From contig DQHR01000033.1 of the NCBI GenBank assembly GCA_003531155.1, positions 92,266-126,019 on the forward strand: DNA of 33,754 nucleotides. The letters are read 5' to 3'. The translations under genes were made by a program, and so were the position numbers. The DNA comes from Bacteroidales bacterium (GTDB lineage Bacteria; Bacteroidota; Bacteroidia; Bacteroidales; Tenuifilaceae). Position 1 is the stretch's first letter. Every line of letters begins with the position of its first letter. The notes under the pieces are model-generated. The model was not told where the DNA came from and did no database searches. It was given only the letters and a program-made list of their open reading frames with translations. Shown here one piece after another: positions 7,734 to 15,806 of the stretch.

Positions 7734-10574
7734 ATGTTGCAAAGAAACATTACAAAAAGAAGCTGCTTATTTAAAGGTATATTCTTCTCATTTTTTTTCC
7801 TTCTCACTATAGGCTCAGCATTTGGTCAAACCGGCGTGCTTGAAGGGTTTGTAATCGATAAAAAAAATAACGAAACGCTTATTGGAGCAAGTGTTACAAT
7901 TGATGGTTCTTCGAAAGGAACTATAACAAATATAGACGGACAATACCGCATAAGCGGTATTTTACCCGGAAAGCATTACTTAAGCGTATCATTTATAGGT
8001 TACTACCCTCAAATAGTTGAACAAATACTAATTGAAGCTGATAAAACCACTCTGGTAAATGTACTGCTAGATGCACAAGATGTTAGCATCGATGAACTAG
8101 TTGTTAGCGCCAAAAAACGCACAAACACTGAGGCAACAATGCTAAGCTCGATTAAAACCAGCTTAGTTGTTACTAGCAGTATATCAAACCAACAAATTCA
8201 ACGCTCGCAGGATAGGGATGCTTCAGAGGTAATTCGAAGAGTACCTGGAATCACCATTATTGGCGATAGGTTTATTATTGTTCGGGGTTTAAATCAGCGA
8301 TACAATAATGTATGGCTTAACAACGCGGCTACTCCAAGTAGCGAAACGGATGTTAAAGCTTTCTCGTTTGATGTTATTCCTAGCAGTTTGATTGATAACA
8401 TCCTAATATTTAAGACATCGGCTCCTGAGTATCCTGCCGATTTTACAGGAGGTTTCGTGAAGATAACCACTAAGAATATGCCCGAGAATAACTTTATTAG
8501 CTTTGATTATGCATCATCGTACCGTAAAGGAACAACATTCAATGATTTCTATAGGTACGAGGGAAGTAAAACCGACTGGCTTGGTTTCGATAATGGTACA
8601 AGGGCACTCCCTAGTGGTTTTCCTTCAGATTTAGAAAGTATTAATAACCCAACAATTTTAAATCGTCTTAGTAAATCGTTCAATAAAAACTGGACAGCGC
8701 AACAAATGACCGCTCGCCCCGACGAGCGTTTTGGCCTTACAATAGGGCAAAAATTTAAAATAAATCAACACCTAGTTGGCAATACCACCTCATTGGGTTA
8801 TAGCAATTCAATGGATTTTAGCCCAATAGAAAACAATAGCTTTAACTCCTACAATATTATTGATGATCAGCCTGTATATAAATTCAAGTACATTGATAAT
8901 CAGTATACCAATTCCGTTAAAATTAATGCGCTTAGCAACTGGTCGTTCAATATCAACCGTAATAATATAATTGAGTTCCGAAATCTCTTTAACCAAAATG
9001 CCTTTTCTCGTACTGTTCACCGTTCAGGTTACGATGGGTATAGCCAAAACAACATTCGTTCCTATGAATATAGGTTTATGAGCCGAACAACTTACTCCAG
9101 CCAACTTGGCGGTAAGCACGAAATGAACAATGGCATAACAAAACTCGATTGGAACTTAGGATATTCATTGGCAAACAGACAAGAACCAGATCGTAAAGTA
9201 CTTCTTACAACCCTAAACGAAGCAACAGGGAAGTATCAGCTAACCATACCATTTACAGCAAATCCAAGGCAGGCAGGACGTTTATTCCTCGACAATAAGG
9301 AGCATATATTTTCAAATGGAGTAAACTTCGAGAATCGAGTCAATCTGTTTCAGTTTCCACCAACCATAAAACTTGGATATTACGGTGAGTACCGAACTCG
9401 AAAATTCAACGCACGAAATATTGGGTTTATCAGAGGTTCAAATTACAACCCAACAAACGACGAACTTGCTCTACCATTCGATCAAATTTTTACCGATGCC
9501 AACTTTGATTATATAAATGGAATAACCATTGGCGAGCGTACAAACAAATCGGACTCATACAAAGCAAGCAATAAACTTTTTGCTGGTTATATTGGAATTA
9601 ATATACCATTTACTATTAAACTAAACCTTTATGGTGGCGTAAGAGCTGAGTATAATAGAATGCAACTATCGAGCTATTTGCCTGGTGTCGAAACCCCTAT
9701 TAATGTTGATAATAAAGGAGTTCATTTATTCCCATCGGCAAATATCAGCTACAATTTTACTGATAAAATATTAATGCGTTTTGCTTATGGGCAAACCATA
9801 AATCGTCCTGAGTTTAGGGAGATTGCTCCATTTATCTTCTATGATTTTAACGATGCAGCAGGGTATTCCGGTAATCCCGAACTTAAAGATGCAATCGTTA
9901 ACAACTTTGATGTTCGCTTTGAGTACTACCCTTCGCCGACAGAAACCTTCTCGCTTGCGCTTTTCAATAAATCCTTTACTAATCCTATAGAGATGATTTA
10001 TGTTGATGCAGGGAGCGGTTTGCAATACTCGTTTAATAACGCAAAGGCAGCAAAAAGTAGAGGCCTTGAAGTGGAGTTACGAAAATCGTTTGAGAATATT
10101 TCCTCTTTAAAATATTTTAGTGTTGTCCTTAACGCTTCACTTATCAGTAGTAAAGTTGAATTTCCTGCATCGCAAAGGGATAAAGAGAAAGAGCGACCCA
10201 TGTTTGGGCAATCCCCTTACATCATCAACTCAGGCGTTTACTACCAAAACCCCAATAATGGTTGGATGATTAGCGTACTATACAATATTATAGGGAAACG
10301 TATTATTGTTGTTGGACAGCGTCAGCAAAATTCTAACGATAATATCCCTGATATATACGAAATGCCAAATAACCTTGTAGATATAACCATATCAAAAAAA
10401 ATAGGAAAGTTCGAGATTAAAGCTGGTATAAAAGATCTGCTAAACGAAAAAAACCGATATCAACAAACATTCAATCTAAAAGATGCTCAAAACAAATCGT
10501 ATAGCAGAACATTTAATTCTAAGGCATTCCAAAAAGGTTCAGTTTACACGTTAGGTGTATCAATAAAGTTCTAA
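7734..10574 (+). CDS. TonB-dependent outer-membrane receptor with carboxypeptidase-regulatory-like N-domain
   Basis: About 946 residues from the ATG at 7734. Earlier in-frame starts (7695, 7701) would put extra residues before a good signal peptide, whose hydrophobic core is GIFFSFFFLLTIG ending SAFGQ. Then come a CarboxypepD_reg-like domain (GFVIDKKNNETLIGASV through GKHYLSVSFIGYYP), a plug domain (EVIRRVPGITIIGDRFIIVRGL, then DFTGGFVKITTKNMP) and a long 22-strand-type barrel ending in SIKF. It should import a large or scarce substrate across the outer membrane using TonB energy. The TLIGASV/plug style is that of Bacteroidota receptors without an obvious SusD partner; the next gene encodes an unrelated lipoprotein. 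The shared operator type links it to the response regulator. The substrate is not known; phosphate-containing compounds are a guess. Confidence 0.88.
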   Translation: MLQRNITKRSCLFKGIFFSFFFLLTIGSAFGQTGVLEGFVIDKKNNETLIGASVTIDGSSKGTITNIDGQYRISGILPGKHYLSVSFIGYYPQIVEQILIEADKTTLVNVLLDAQDVSIDELVVSAKKRTNTEATMLSSIKTSLVVTSSISNQQIQRSQDRDASEVIRRVPGITIIGDRFIIVRGLNQRYNNVWLNNAATPSSETDVKAFSFDVIPSSLIDNILIFKTSAPEYPADFTGGFVKITTKNMPENNFISFDYASSYRKGTTFNDFYRYEGSKTDWLGFDNGTRALPSGFPSDLESINNPTILNRLSKSFNKNWTAQQMTARPDERFGLTIGQKFKINQHLVGNTTSLGYSNSMDFSPIENNSFNSYNIIDDQPVYKFKYIDNQYTNSVKINALSNWSFNINRNNIIEFRNLFNQNAFSRTVHRSGYDGYSQNNIRSYEYRFMSRTTYSSQLGGKHEMNNGITKLDWNLGYSLANRQEPDRKVLLTTLNEATGKYQLTIPFTANPRQAGRLFLDNKEHIFSNGVNFENRVNLFQFPPTIKLGYYGEYRTRKFNARNIGFIRGSNYNPTNDELALPFDQIFTDANFDYINGITIGERTNKSDSYKASNKLFAGYIGINIPFTIKLNLYGGVRAEYNRMQLSSYLPGVETPINVDNKGVHLFPSANISYNFTDKILMRFAYGQTINRPEFREIAPFIFYDFNDAAGYSGNPELKDAIVNNFDVRFEYYPSPTETFSLALFNKSFTNPIEMIYVDAGSGLQYSFNNAKAAKSRGLEVELRKSFENISSLKYFSVVLNASLISSKVEFPASQRDKEKERPMFGQSPYIINSGVYYQNPNNGWMISVLYNIIGKRIIVVGQRQQNSNDNIPDIYEMPNNLVDITISKKIGKFEIKAGIKDLLNEKNRYQQTFNLKDAQNKSYSRTFNSKAFQKGSVYTLGVSIKF

Positions 10575-10578
10575 CCAC

Positions 10579-10609
10579 ATTAACTTAACATTATCAATGT
10601 TAAGTTAAT
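10579..10609 (+). repeat. perfect 14-bp inverted repeat with 3-base centre
   Basis: Left arm ATTAACTTAACATT (10579-10592), centre ATC, right arm AATGTTAAGTTAAT (10596-10609). All 14 pairs match. The arms carry TTAACTTAACA in both orientations. No T-run follows directly, so it is not a standard terminator. It may stabilise the 3' end of the receptor mRNA or be an operator for a dimeric regulator, since it lies just ahead of the phased repeats of the next gene. Confidence 0.6.
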
Positions 10610-10622
10610 ACAAGCTGTTTTA

Positions 10623-10678
10623 TTAAACATTATTTAAACTGGTATTAAAATTCACGTTAAGTTCAGTCTGTTACTTTG
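10623..10678 (+). promoter_or_regulatory. phased TTAAA repeats and promoter of the Ig-like lipoprotein gene
   Basis: TTAAAC at 10623, TTAAAC at 10634 and TTAAAA at 10645 are exactly 11 bp apart. A further TTAAG at 10657 is one base out of phase. TTACTTTG at 10671-10678 is a good -7 box (TAnnTTTG with one change), beginning 26 bp after the third repeat. This is the cleanest of the four repeat arrays in the window. Confidence 0.55.
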
Positions 10679-10713
10679 TACAAAAAGAAATTACTTAACT
10701 AAAAACAATAAAC

Positions 10714-12327
10714 ATGAAGAAATTATTTGTATCGATTATTCTTGTTTCACAAGTAGCACTAATGCTAAACTCGTGTAAAAAAGATGATGATGTTGCCGTA
10801 TCTGGTGTAGAATTAGACAAATCAACCCTAACCCTTAAGGTTGGTGAAACTTCAAACTTAACTGCAAATGTTAGACCTTCCGATGCCAATATCAAATCGG
10901 TATCTTGGAGTTCAAGCGATATTACTATTGCAGCAGTGGATAATGAGGGTACTATTGTTGGTATAAAAATAGGTAGTGCAACAATTACTGCAACATCAAA
11001 AGATGGTGATAAAACTGCTACTTGTTCAGTTACTGTTATTCAAGCAGGAAACCAAAAGGAAATTCAAGGAGAAATTAAGGGTACACGCAACTTCGTTGCT
11101 GACTCGGTGTACCTCCTAAAAGGGTTCGTTTATGTAATTGACGGAGCAACATTAAATATTGCACCAGGTACTATCATTAAAGGCGATAAAGCAACGATGG
11201 GTAGCTTAATCGTTGAACGTGGAGGTACAATCAATGCTATAGGAACATCAGTAAATCCAATTGTTTTCACATCAAATCAACCTGTAGGTGGTCGTACCTA
11301 TGGTGATTGGGGTGGAGTAATAATCTGTGGTAAAGCCACAATTAACCAAACAGGTGGAACATCACAGGTAGAGGGTGGTCCTAGATCAATTTACGGAGGA
11401 GGAGCAACTCCAAATGATGCAGATAATTCAGGTACTTTAAAGTATGTTCGCATTGAATATGCTGGGTATCCTTTCCAACCCGATAAGGAGATTAACGGTT
11501 TATCCTTCTGTGGTGTAGGTTCTGGAACAACTATTGATTATGTTCAAGTATCATATGCAAATGATGATTCTTTTGAGTGGTTTGGTGGTAAAGTAAATTG
11601 TAAACACCTTATTGCTTTCCGTGGTTTAGATGATGAATTTGATACTGACAATGGTTATAGCGGTAATCTTCAATACCTTATAGGTCTACGAGATTATAGA
11701 AAGGCTGACGTATCGGGCTCAAACGGTTTTGAATCTGATAATGATGCAAACGGCTCGGGAAACACCCCAATAACTAGTCCCGTTTTCTCAAATGTTACAT
11801 TAATTGGTCCTCTTGACACAACAAATAAATCAAGTTATAGCGCTGATTTTAAACGTGCATTACACCTTCGTAGAAATACAAAACTTTCGGTTTACAACTC
11901 CGTTTTTGCAGGTTGGCCAACAGGGCTTTATCTTGATGGTTCTAATACTTGGGCTAACGCTCAAAACAGCGATCTTCAGATGAAAAACTGTGCTTTGGTT
12001 GGTATGCAATCTAACTATGGAGCACCTGCAGGTGGCTCATTCAATGCAACTGATGTTCAAAATTGGTTTACCGATGTATCAAGAAACAATTCTGTCATTA
12101 TTGGTCCAGTTAAAGCAAAAATTAAAGGTGCTTTCCTAACAACAAATGAGGCTTTAGCTCCAGTGCTTCTTCCTTTAGCTAATTCACCCCTATTAAGCGG
12201 TGCAGATTTTAACGATACAAAGATTAGCAGTGCATTTTTTAATCAAACCTTATTCATTGGTGCATTCGGCACAGAGGATTGGACTGCTGGTTGGGCAAAC
12301 TGGAATCCTCAACAAACTGCCTATTAG
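10714..12327 (+). CDS. Big_2 (Ig-like) lipoprotein with beta-helix-like body
   Basis: A 537-residue exported lipoprotein. The type II signal peptide ends in the lipobox LNSC (C21), followed by the acidic KKDDD often seen in surface-exported Bacteroidota lipoproteins. Residues about 30-112 form a bacterial Ig-like group 2 domain (VELDKSTLTLKVGET, SWSSSDITIAAVDNEG, GSATITATSKDG). The rest reads like right-handed beta-helix rungs: GTIIKGDKATMGSLIVERGG, TINAIGTSVNPIVFTSNQ, GDWGGVIICGKATIN, YVRIEYAG and Asp/Asn-rich turns that could bind Ca2+. It sits directly behind the TonB-dependent receptor and shares its operator type, so it is probably the surface partner or substrate-capture protein of that receptor. 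The precise ligand is unknown. Confidence 0.8.
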   Translation: MKKLFVSIILVSQVALMLNSCKKDDDVAVSGVELDKSTLTLKVGETSNLTANVRPSDANIKSVSWSSSDITIAAVDNEGTIVGIKIGSATITATSKDGDKTATCSVTVIQAGNQKEIQGEIKGTRNFVADSVYLLKGFVYVIDGATLNIAPGTIIKGDKATMGSLIVERGGTINAIGTSVNPIVFTSNQPVGGRTYGDWGGVIICGKATINQTGGTSQVEGGPRSIYGGGATPNDADNSGTLKYVRIEYAGYPFQPDKEINGLSFCGVGSGTTIDYVQVSYANDDSFEWFGGKVNCKHLIAFRGLDDEFDTDNGYSGNLQYLIGLRDYRKADVSGSNGFESDNDANGSGNTPITSPVFSNVTLIGPLDTTNKSSYSADFKRALHLRRNTKLSVYNSVFAGWPTGLYLDGSNTWANAQNSDLQMKNCALVGMQSNYGAPAGGSFNATDVQNWFTDVSRNNSVIIGPVKAKIKGAFLTTNEALAPVLLPLANSPLLSGADFNDTKISSAFFNQTLFIGAFGTEDWTAGWANWNPQQTAY

Positions 12328-12363
12328 TTAATAGGTTAATATATAGTTTTTCCTTTATTTCTC

Positions 12364-12397
12364 AAAGATGCCTCATTCGTGGGGCATCTTCTTTTTT
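12364..12397 (+). terminator. intrinsic terminator after the lipoprotein gene
   Basis: Stem AAGATGCC (12365-12372) pairs with GGCATCTT (12383-12390), extended inward with one mismatch, followed by six T at 12392-12397. This closes the regulator/receptor/lipoprotein region. Confidence 0.85.
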
Positions 12398-12437
12398 AGA
12401 ATAATCTAGTCAAAAAAAACATATTTAATAAAAACCT

Positions 12438-12445
12438 TATCTTTG
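12438..12445 (+). promoter_or_regulatory. Bacteroidota -7 box TATCTTTG
   Basis: An exact TAnnTTTG match 62 bases before the ATG at 12508. I see no clear -33 TTG at the usual spacing and no phased TTAA repeats, so this promoter differs from those of the receptor genes. Confidence 0.5.
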
Positions 12446-12507
12446 AACCTTCGTTATAGTTATTGGTTTATAAATTATTGATTTCTAAAGCAACAGAGGA
12501 GCAAGAT

Positions 12508-14973
12508 ATGATCATTAGCAACAATGACTTAAGCAAGATTGCAATTATTCTTAAAGATAATAAGGTTACCTATCAAGAGCTTTTTAAAAGCATTAATCAA
12601 TACTCTCAATTATTCAAAGAAAAGAACTTTAAGAAAGTTGCCATTTATTCCGAAAATCGCCTTGAATGGATTTACGCATTCTATGCTGGTTGGCAAAATG
12701 GCTGTGTCGTTGTTCCTGTTGATTTTGGGGCATCTCCCGATGATGTGTCTTTTATTCTTAACGATTGTAAACCCGAACTAATATTTACAAGTCAAACACA
12801 AAAAGCTGAACTAGAACGTATAATAAAAAACTTAGACTATTTACCCGAAATAATTTGCTTTGGAGAGTTTGAAGTCCCTCAACCAATAAATATTCACAAC
12901 TCGATTGAACCTAAGAATATTGAAAACACTGCTGTAATCATTTATACATCGGGTACAACCGGTAGCCCTAAAGGTGTAATGCTTTCCTATCGAAATCTTA
13001 TTGCAAATGTTAATGGTGTTTCCAAAGAGGTTGTAATTTTTACATCTGAAAGGCAAGTTCTCATGCTCCTTCCAATGCATCATATCTTCCCACTTGCTGG
13101 TTCATTGATGGCACCACTTATGGTTGGAGGCACAATAGTTATGTCGCCATCAATGCAATCGTCTGATTTGATTGAGACTCTAAAAAACAATCGGGTTGCA
13201 ATTCTCATCGGTGTTCCTCGATTTTACGAATTATTGTATAAAGGACTAAAGAGTAAGATAGATGCTAGTTTTATTGCACGTATGCTCTTTAAGATCGTAA
13301 AAATGAGTGGCAGTAAATCGCTTGGACGTAAAATCTTTGCCAAAGTTCATAACGGTTTTGGGGGAAATTTAGAATTCTTAGTGTCAGGTGGTGCTGCATT
13401 AAGCAAGGATGTTGGCGGTTTTTTTAAAACCTTGGGCTTTGAAGTGTTAGAAGGCTTTGGAATGACAGAGGCTGCCCCTATGATAACGTTTACTCGTCCG
13501 GGTAAAGTATTAATTGGTTCACCAGGACATCCTTTACCCGGGTTAGAAATCAAAATTCAAGAAGGTGAGATCCTTGCCAAAGGGCCAAATATAATGCAGG
13601 GCTACTACAATCGCCCCGAGGAAACTGCAGACGTTTTAAGAGATGGTTGGTTATATACAGGCGATCTTGGTCGTATTAATAAAAAAGGGTACCTATTTAT
13701 CACAGGGCGCAAGAAGGAGATTATCGTTCTTTCTAACGGCAAGAATATCAATCCGATAGAACTTGAAACAAAACTCGAAAAGTCATTCTCCTGTGTTAAA
13801 GAAGCTGGTGTTTACGCACAAAACGATACCCTACATGCATTAATCTATCCCGATTTTAATGTCCTTTCCGACATAGGAATCAAAGAACCTGAACTGTATT
13901 TTAGAGAAACAGTACTTCCTGAATTCAATAAAGAGGCTAGCTCCTATAAACGGATAATGCATTTCACCTTGGTAAAGGAGGATTTACCTCGTACACGTTT
14001 GGGAAAACTTCAACGATTTAAACTCGAGGAAATCTCCACTAAGCCTAAAAAGAAAAAAGGCAAGATTGAGCACCCAGATACTGAAGAGTATAATGATGTT
14101 CGATCATTTATTGAGAAGCAAGTTGACATGGAGATATCACCCGACGATCATCTTGAATTCGACATTGCCCTCGATTCATTAGGACGATTATCATTAATTG
14201 ATTACATCGAAACACGTTTTGGCCTAAAGTTCGACAATGAACGTCTTGTGAAATTCCCATCAATAAAAGCAATGGTTGAGCATATCCGCGAGCATAAAAT
14301 ATGGCACCGAAACGAGGGAACAAACTGGACTGAATTGCTTAAGGAGAAGGTACACGTTAAACTCCCAAAAACTTGGCCAACACAAAATATCATTAAACAT
14401 TTTGCAAAAGGATTCTTTAGGGTATATTTTCGCTTTAAAGGTGAGGGAGCACATAATATTCCGGATGGACCATGCATTATTGCGCCTAACCACCAAAGCT
14501 TCCTTGATGGACTTTTTGTTGCATCGTTTATTAAGAGACAAACCTTTAAGAAAACCTACTTCTACGCTAAGAAAAAACACGTTAAGGGTTGGTTTTTACA
14601 ATTTATGGCCAGTAGGAACAATGTTATTGTAATGGATATTAATAACGATCTTAAGGAATCAATCCAAAAGCTTGCTGAGGTATTGAAAAGCGGGAAGAAA
14701 GTTATTCTTTTCCCTGAAGGAACACGCACCAAAACTGGAGAAATGGGTGAGTTTAAGAAAACCTTTGCAATTCTAAGTCGTGAACTCAACGTTCCTGTTG
14801 TACCCGTAGCAATTACTGGAGCGTACAAAGCGTTTCCTACTGGTTCAAAAATACCTAAAATAGGTAGTCACATTCAGGTAAACTTTCTTCAACCTATTTA
14901 TCCTGAAAAATTTGAATTGGATACGCTGATTAACCACGTTAAAGACATAATAGAGGAAAAACTCACGAAATAA
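12508..14973 (+). CDS. AMP-dependent acyl ligase / acyl carrier / PlsC acyltransferase fusion
   Basis: 821 residues. The start is set at ATG 12508 because AGAGGAG lies a few bases ahead of it; an in-frame TTG at 12463 has no such site. Three domains are seen in order. (1) ANL-type adenylating domain, about 1-510, with YTSGTTGSPKG at 146-156, GFGMTEAAP, YTGDLG and GRKKEIIVLSNGKNINP. (2) An acyl-carrier domain about 525-600, with the phosphopantetheine serine S557 in IALDSLGRLSL. (3) A PlsC/LPLAT domain from about 620, with NHQSFLD (H662, D667) and FPEGTR (E737). The protein can be read as activating a fatty acid, loading it on its own carrier and passing it to a lysolipid. It compares with E. 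coli Aas, which has the two catalytic domains in the opposite order and no built-in carrier. Confidence 0.88.
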   Translation: MIISNNDLSKIAIILKDNKVTYQELFKSINQYSQLFKEKNFKKVAIYSENRLEWIYAFYAGWQNGCVVVPVDFGASPDDVSFILNDCKPELIFTSQTQKAELERIIKNLDYLPEIICFGEFEVPQPINIHNSIEPKNIENTAVIIYTSGTTGSPKGVMLSYRNLIANVNGVSKEVVIFTSERQVLMLLPMHHIFPLAGSLMAPLMVGGTIVMSPSMQSSDLIETLKNNRVAILIGVPRFYELLYKGLKSKIDASFIARMLFKIVKMSGSKSLGRKIFAKVHNGFGGNLEFLVSGGAALSKDVGGFFKTLGFEVLEGFGMTEAAPMITFTRPGKVLIGSPGHPLPGLEIKIQEGEILAKGPNIMQGYYNRPEETADVLRDGWLYTGDLGRINKKGYLFITGRKKEIIVLSNGKNINPIELETKLEKSFSCVKEAGVYAQNDTLHALIYPDFNVLSDIGIKEPELYFRETVLPEFNKEASSYKRIMHFTLVKEDLPRTRLGKLQRFKLEEISTKPKKKKGKIEHPDTEEYNDVRSFIEKQVDMEISPDDHLEFDIALDSLGRLSLIDYIETRFGLKFDNERLVKFPSIKAMVEHIREHKIWHRNEGTNWTELLKEKVHVKLPKTWPTQNIIKHFAKGFFRVYFRFKGEGAHNIPDGPCIIAPNHQSFLDGLFVASFIKRQTFKKTYFYAKKKHVKGWFLQFMASRNNVIVMDINNDLKESIQKLAEVLKSGKKVILFPEGTRTKTGEMGEFKKTFAILSRELNVPVVPVAITGAYKAFPTGSKIPKIGSHIQVNFLQPIYPEKFELDTLINHVKDIIEEKLTK

Positions 14974-14989
14974 TTTGTTCTCAAAACAT

Positions 14990-15024
14990 AAAAAAGGTGT
15001 TTCAATATTTGAAACACCTTTTTT
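14990..15024 (+). terminator. strong, possibly bidirectional terminator
   Basis: A perfect 16-base inverted repeat with loop TAT: left arm AAAAAAGGTGTTTCAA (14990-15005), right arm TTGAAACACCTTTTTT (15009-15024). The A-run before and T-run after would allow termination in both directions. Confidence 0.92.
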
Positions 15025-15463
15025 ATTCCCCTTTTGCTAAACCAGTAATCTTATTTTAGCGTAAGGCTTCTTTCATAACCAATTCTTAACCAATAGCAGC
15101 TAACAATAATTCAATTATAGCAAAAATCTATACCTGTATACACAATAAATACAATAGTAATATTAATATTTTATTACATAATTTTAATTATTGTCACTTA
15201 AATTATTTTATTTATATATTTATTGTTTAATATGTATTATTTTAACATAAATTATCGTTAATATATTAAATCATCCTTATCAGTAATTAAACTTTTTTAA
15301 AAAAATAATCAGCCTATTGTGTCAACTGTAAAATAAAAGATTCATTTGAAATCATTTTTTGCATTGGACTCATAGTATTATTAGGTTGTTCTGTACCTAA
15401 AATCAGAAAACCCAATCAGTAATGGGTAATGCTTACTGAAATAATGTTTAAAATTAATTAGTT
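15025..15463. other. AT-rich intergenic region ahead of the RiPP cassette
   Basis: About 440 bases without a supportable gene. Positions 15120-15300 are almost purely A/T. TTG at 15317-15319 followed after 21 bases by TTCATTTG at 15341-15348 is a possible promoter, giving a leader of roughly 110 bases. A frame from 15309 to 15425 reads like a short lipoprotein (ending GLIVLLGCSVPKIRKPNQ) but has no ATG, GTG or TTG start. The sharp drop in GC from the flanks fits an acquired or fast-evolving accessory locus. Confidence 0.5.
15317..15348 (+). promoter_or_regulatory. candidate promoter of the RiPP cassette
   Basis: TTG (15317-15319), 21-base spacer, TTCATTTG (15341-15348). The -7 box differs from TAnnTTTG at one fixed position and is identical to the one proposed for the receptor at 7704. 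No TTAA repeats are in phase here. It is the best candidate before the precursor, but in such AT-rich DNA it is weak evidence. Confidence 0.3.
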
Positions 15464-15655
15464 ATGAAAAAATTAAAATTAGACAGACTCACATCAAACC
15501 GTTTTGATGCGAATGAATTAAGCAAAATTAAAGGTGGAGTATTAACATGTGCTTGTCAACCTTTACATCCTTGCTATTGCTTAATGGATGACTCAGCATC
15601 AGACACTGCTGCAAGCAATGAGTTTGCGAGGTTTAATGTAAAGACTACAGAATAA
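15464..15655 (+). CDS. RiPP precursor peptide, GG-Bacteroidales type
   Basis: A 63-residue peptide. The leader (residues 1-25) is basic and ends in NELSKIKGG, the double-glycine site that C39-type peptidases cut. The remaining 38 residues would be the core. They carry four cysteines, C29, C31, C37 and C39, arranged CxC-x5-CxC within TCACQPLHPCYC, and an acidic, Ser/Ala-rich tail without cysteine. There is no TM segment or ordinary signal peptide. A radical SAM/SPASM enzyme and a pseudo-rSAM protein follow. This matches the described three-part GG-Bacteroidales system: target peptide, maturase and pseudo-rSAM. The likely modification is cross-linking at the cysteines or aromatic residues; the exact chemistry cannot be read from the sequence. 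Confidence 0.85.
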   Translation: MKKLKLDRLTSNRFDANELSKIKGGVLTCACQPLHPCYCLMDDSASDTAASNEFARFNVKTTE

Positions 15656-15669
15656 TTGTAGTACCAGAT

Positions 15670-15718
15670 TCATCAACTCCAGCATTAAATATACATGAGT
15701 GTTTGCTGGGGTTGATGA
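15670..15718 (+). promoter_or_regulatory. large RNA hairpin between precursor and maturase genes
   Basis: A 15-pair stem: TCATCAACTCCAGCA (15670-15684) with TGCTGGGGTTGATGA (15704-15718), one G-U pair, and a 19-base loop. No T-run follows, so it is not a classic terminator. In RiPP operons such hairpins commonly let much precursor mRNA accumulate, by protecting its 3' end or partly stopping transcription, while little maturase is made. Confidence 0.75.
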
Positions 15719-15806
15719 TTAAGAATCAAAGATCTTATCAAAAAATACTCCCCTATTCCTAATTTGAAACTGTACTCAACTCCAATTTACTAGCAAAAAG
15801 TGAAAC

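Noticed and set aside
14108..14828. Several overlapping frames on the minus strand within the acyl ligase/PlsC gene
   Set aside because: They are shadows of the conserved acyl-carrier and PlsC coding sequence.
15025..15463. A second GG-type precursor peptide upstream of the first
   Set aside because: No frame with a start codon and a double-glycine motif was found.
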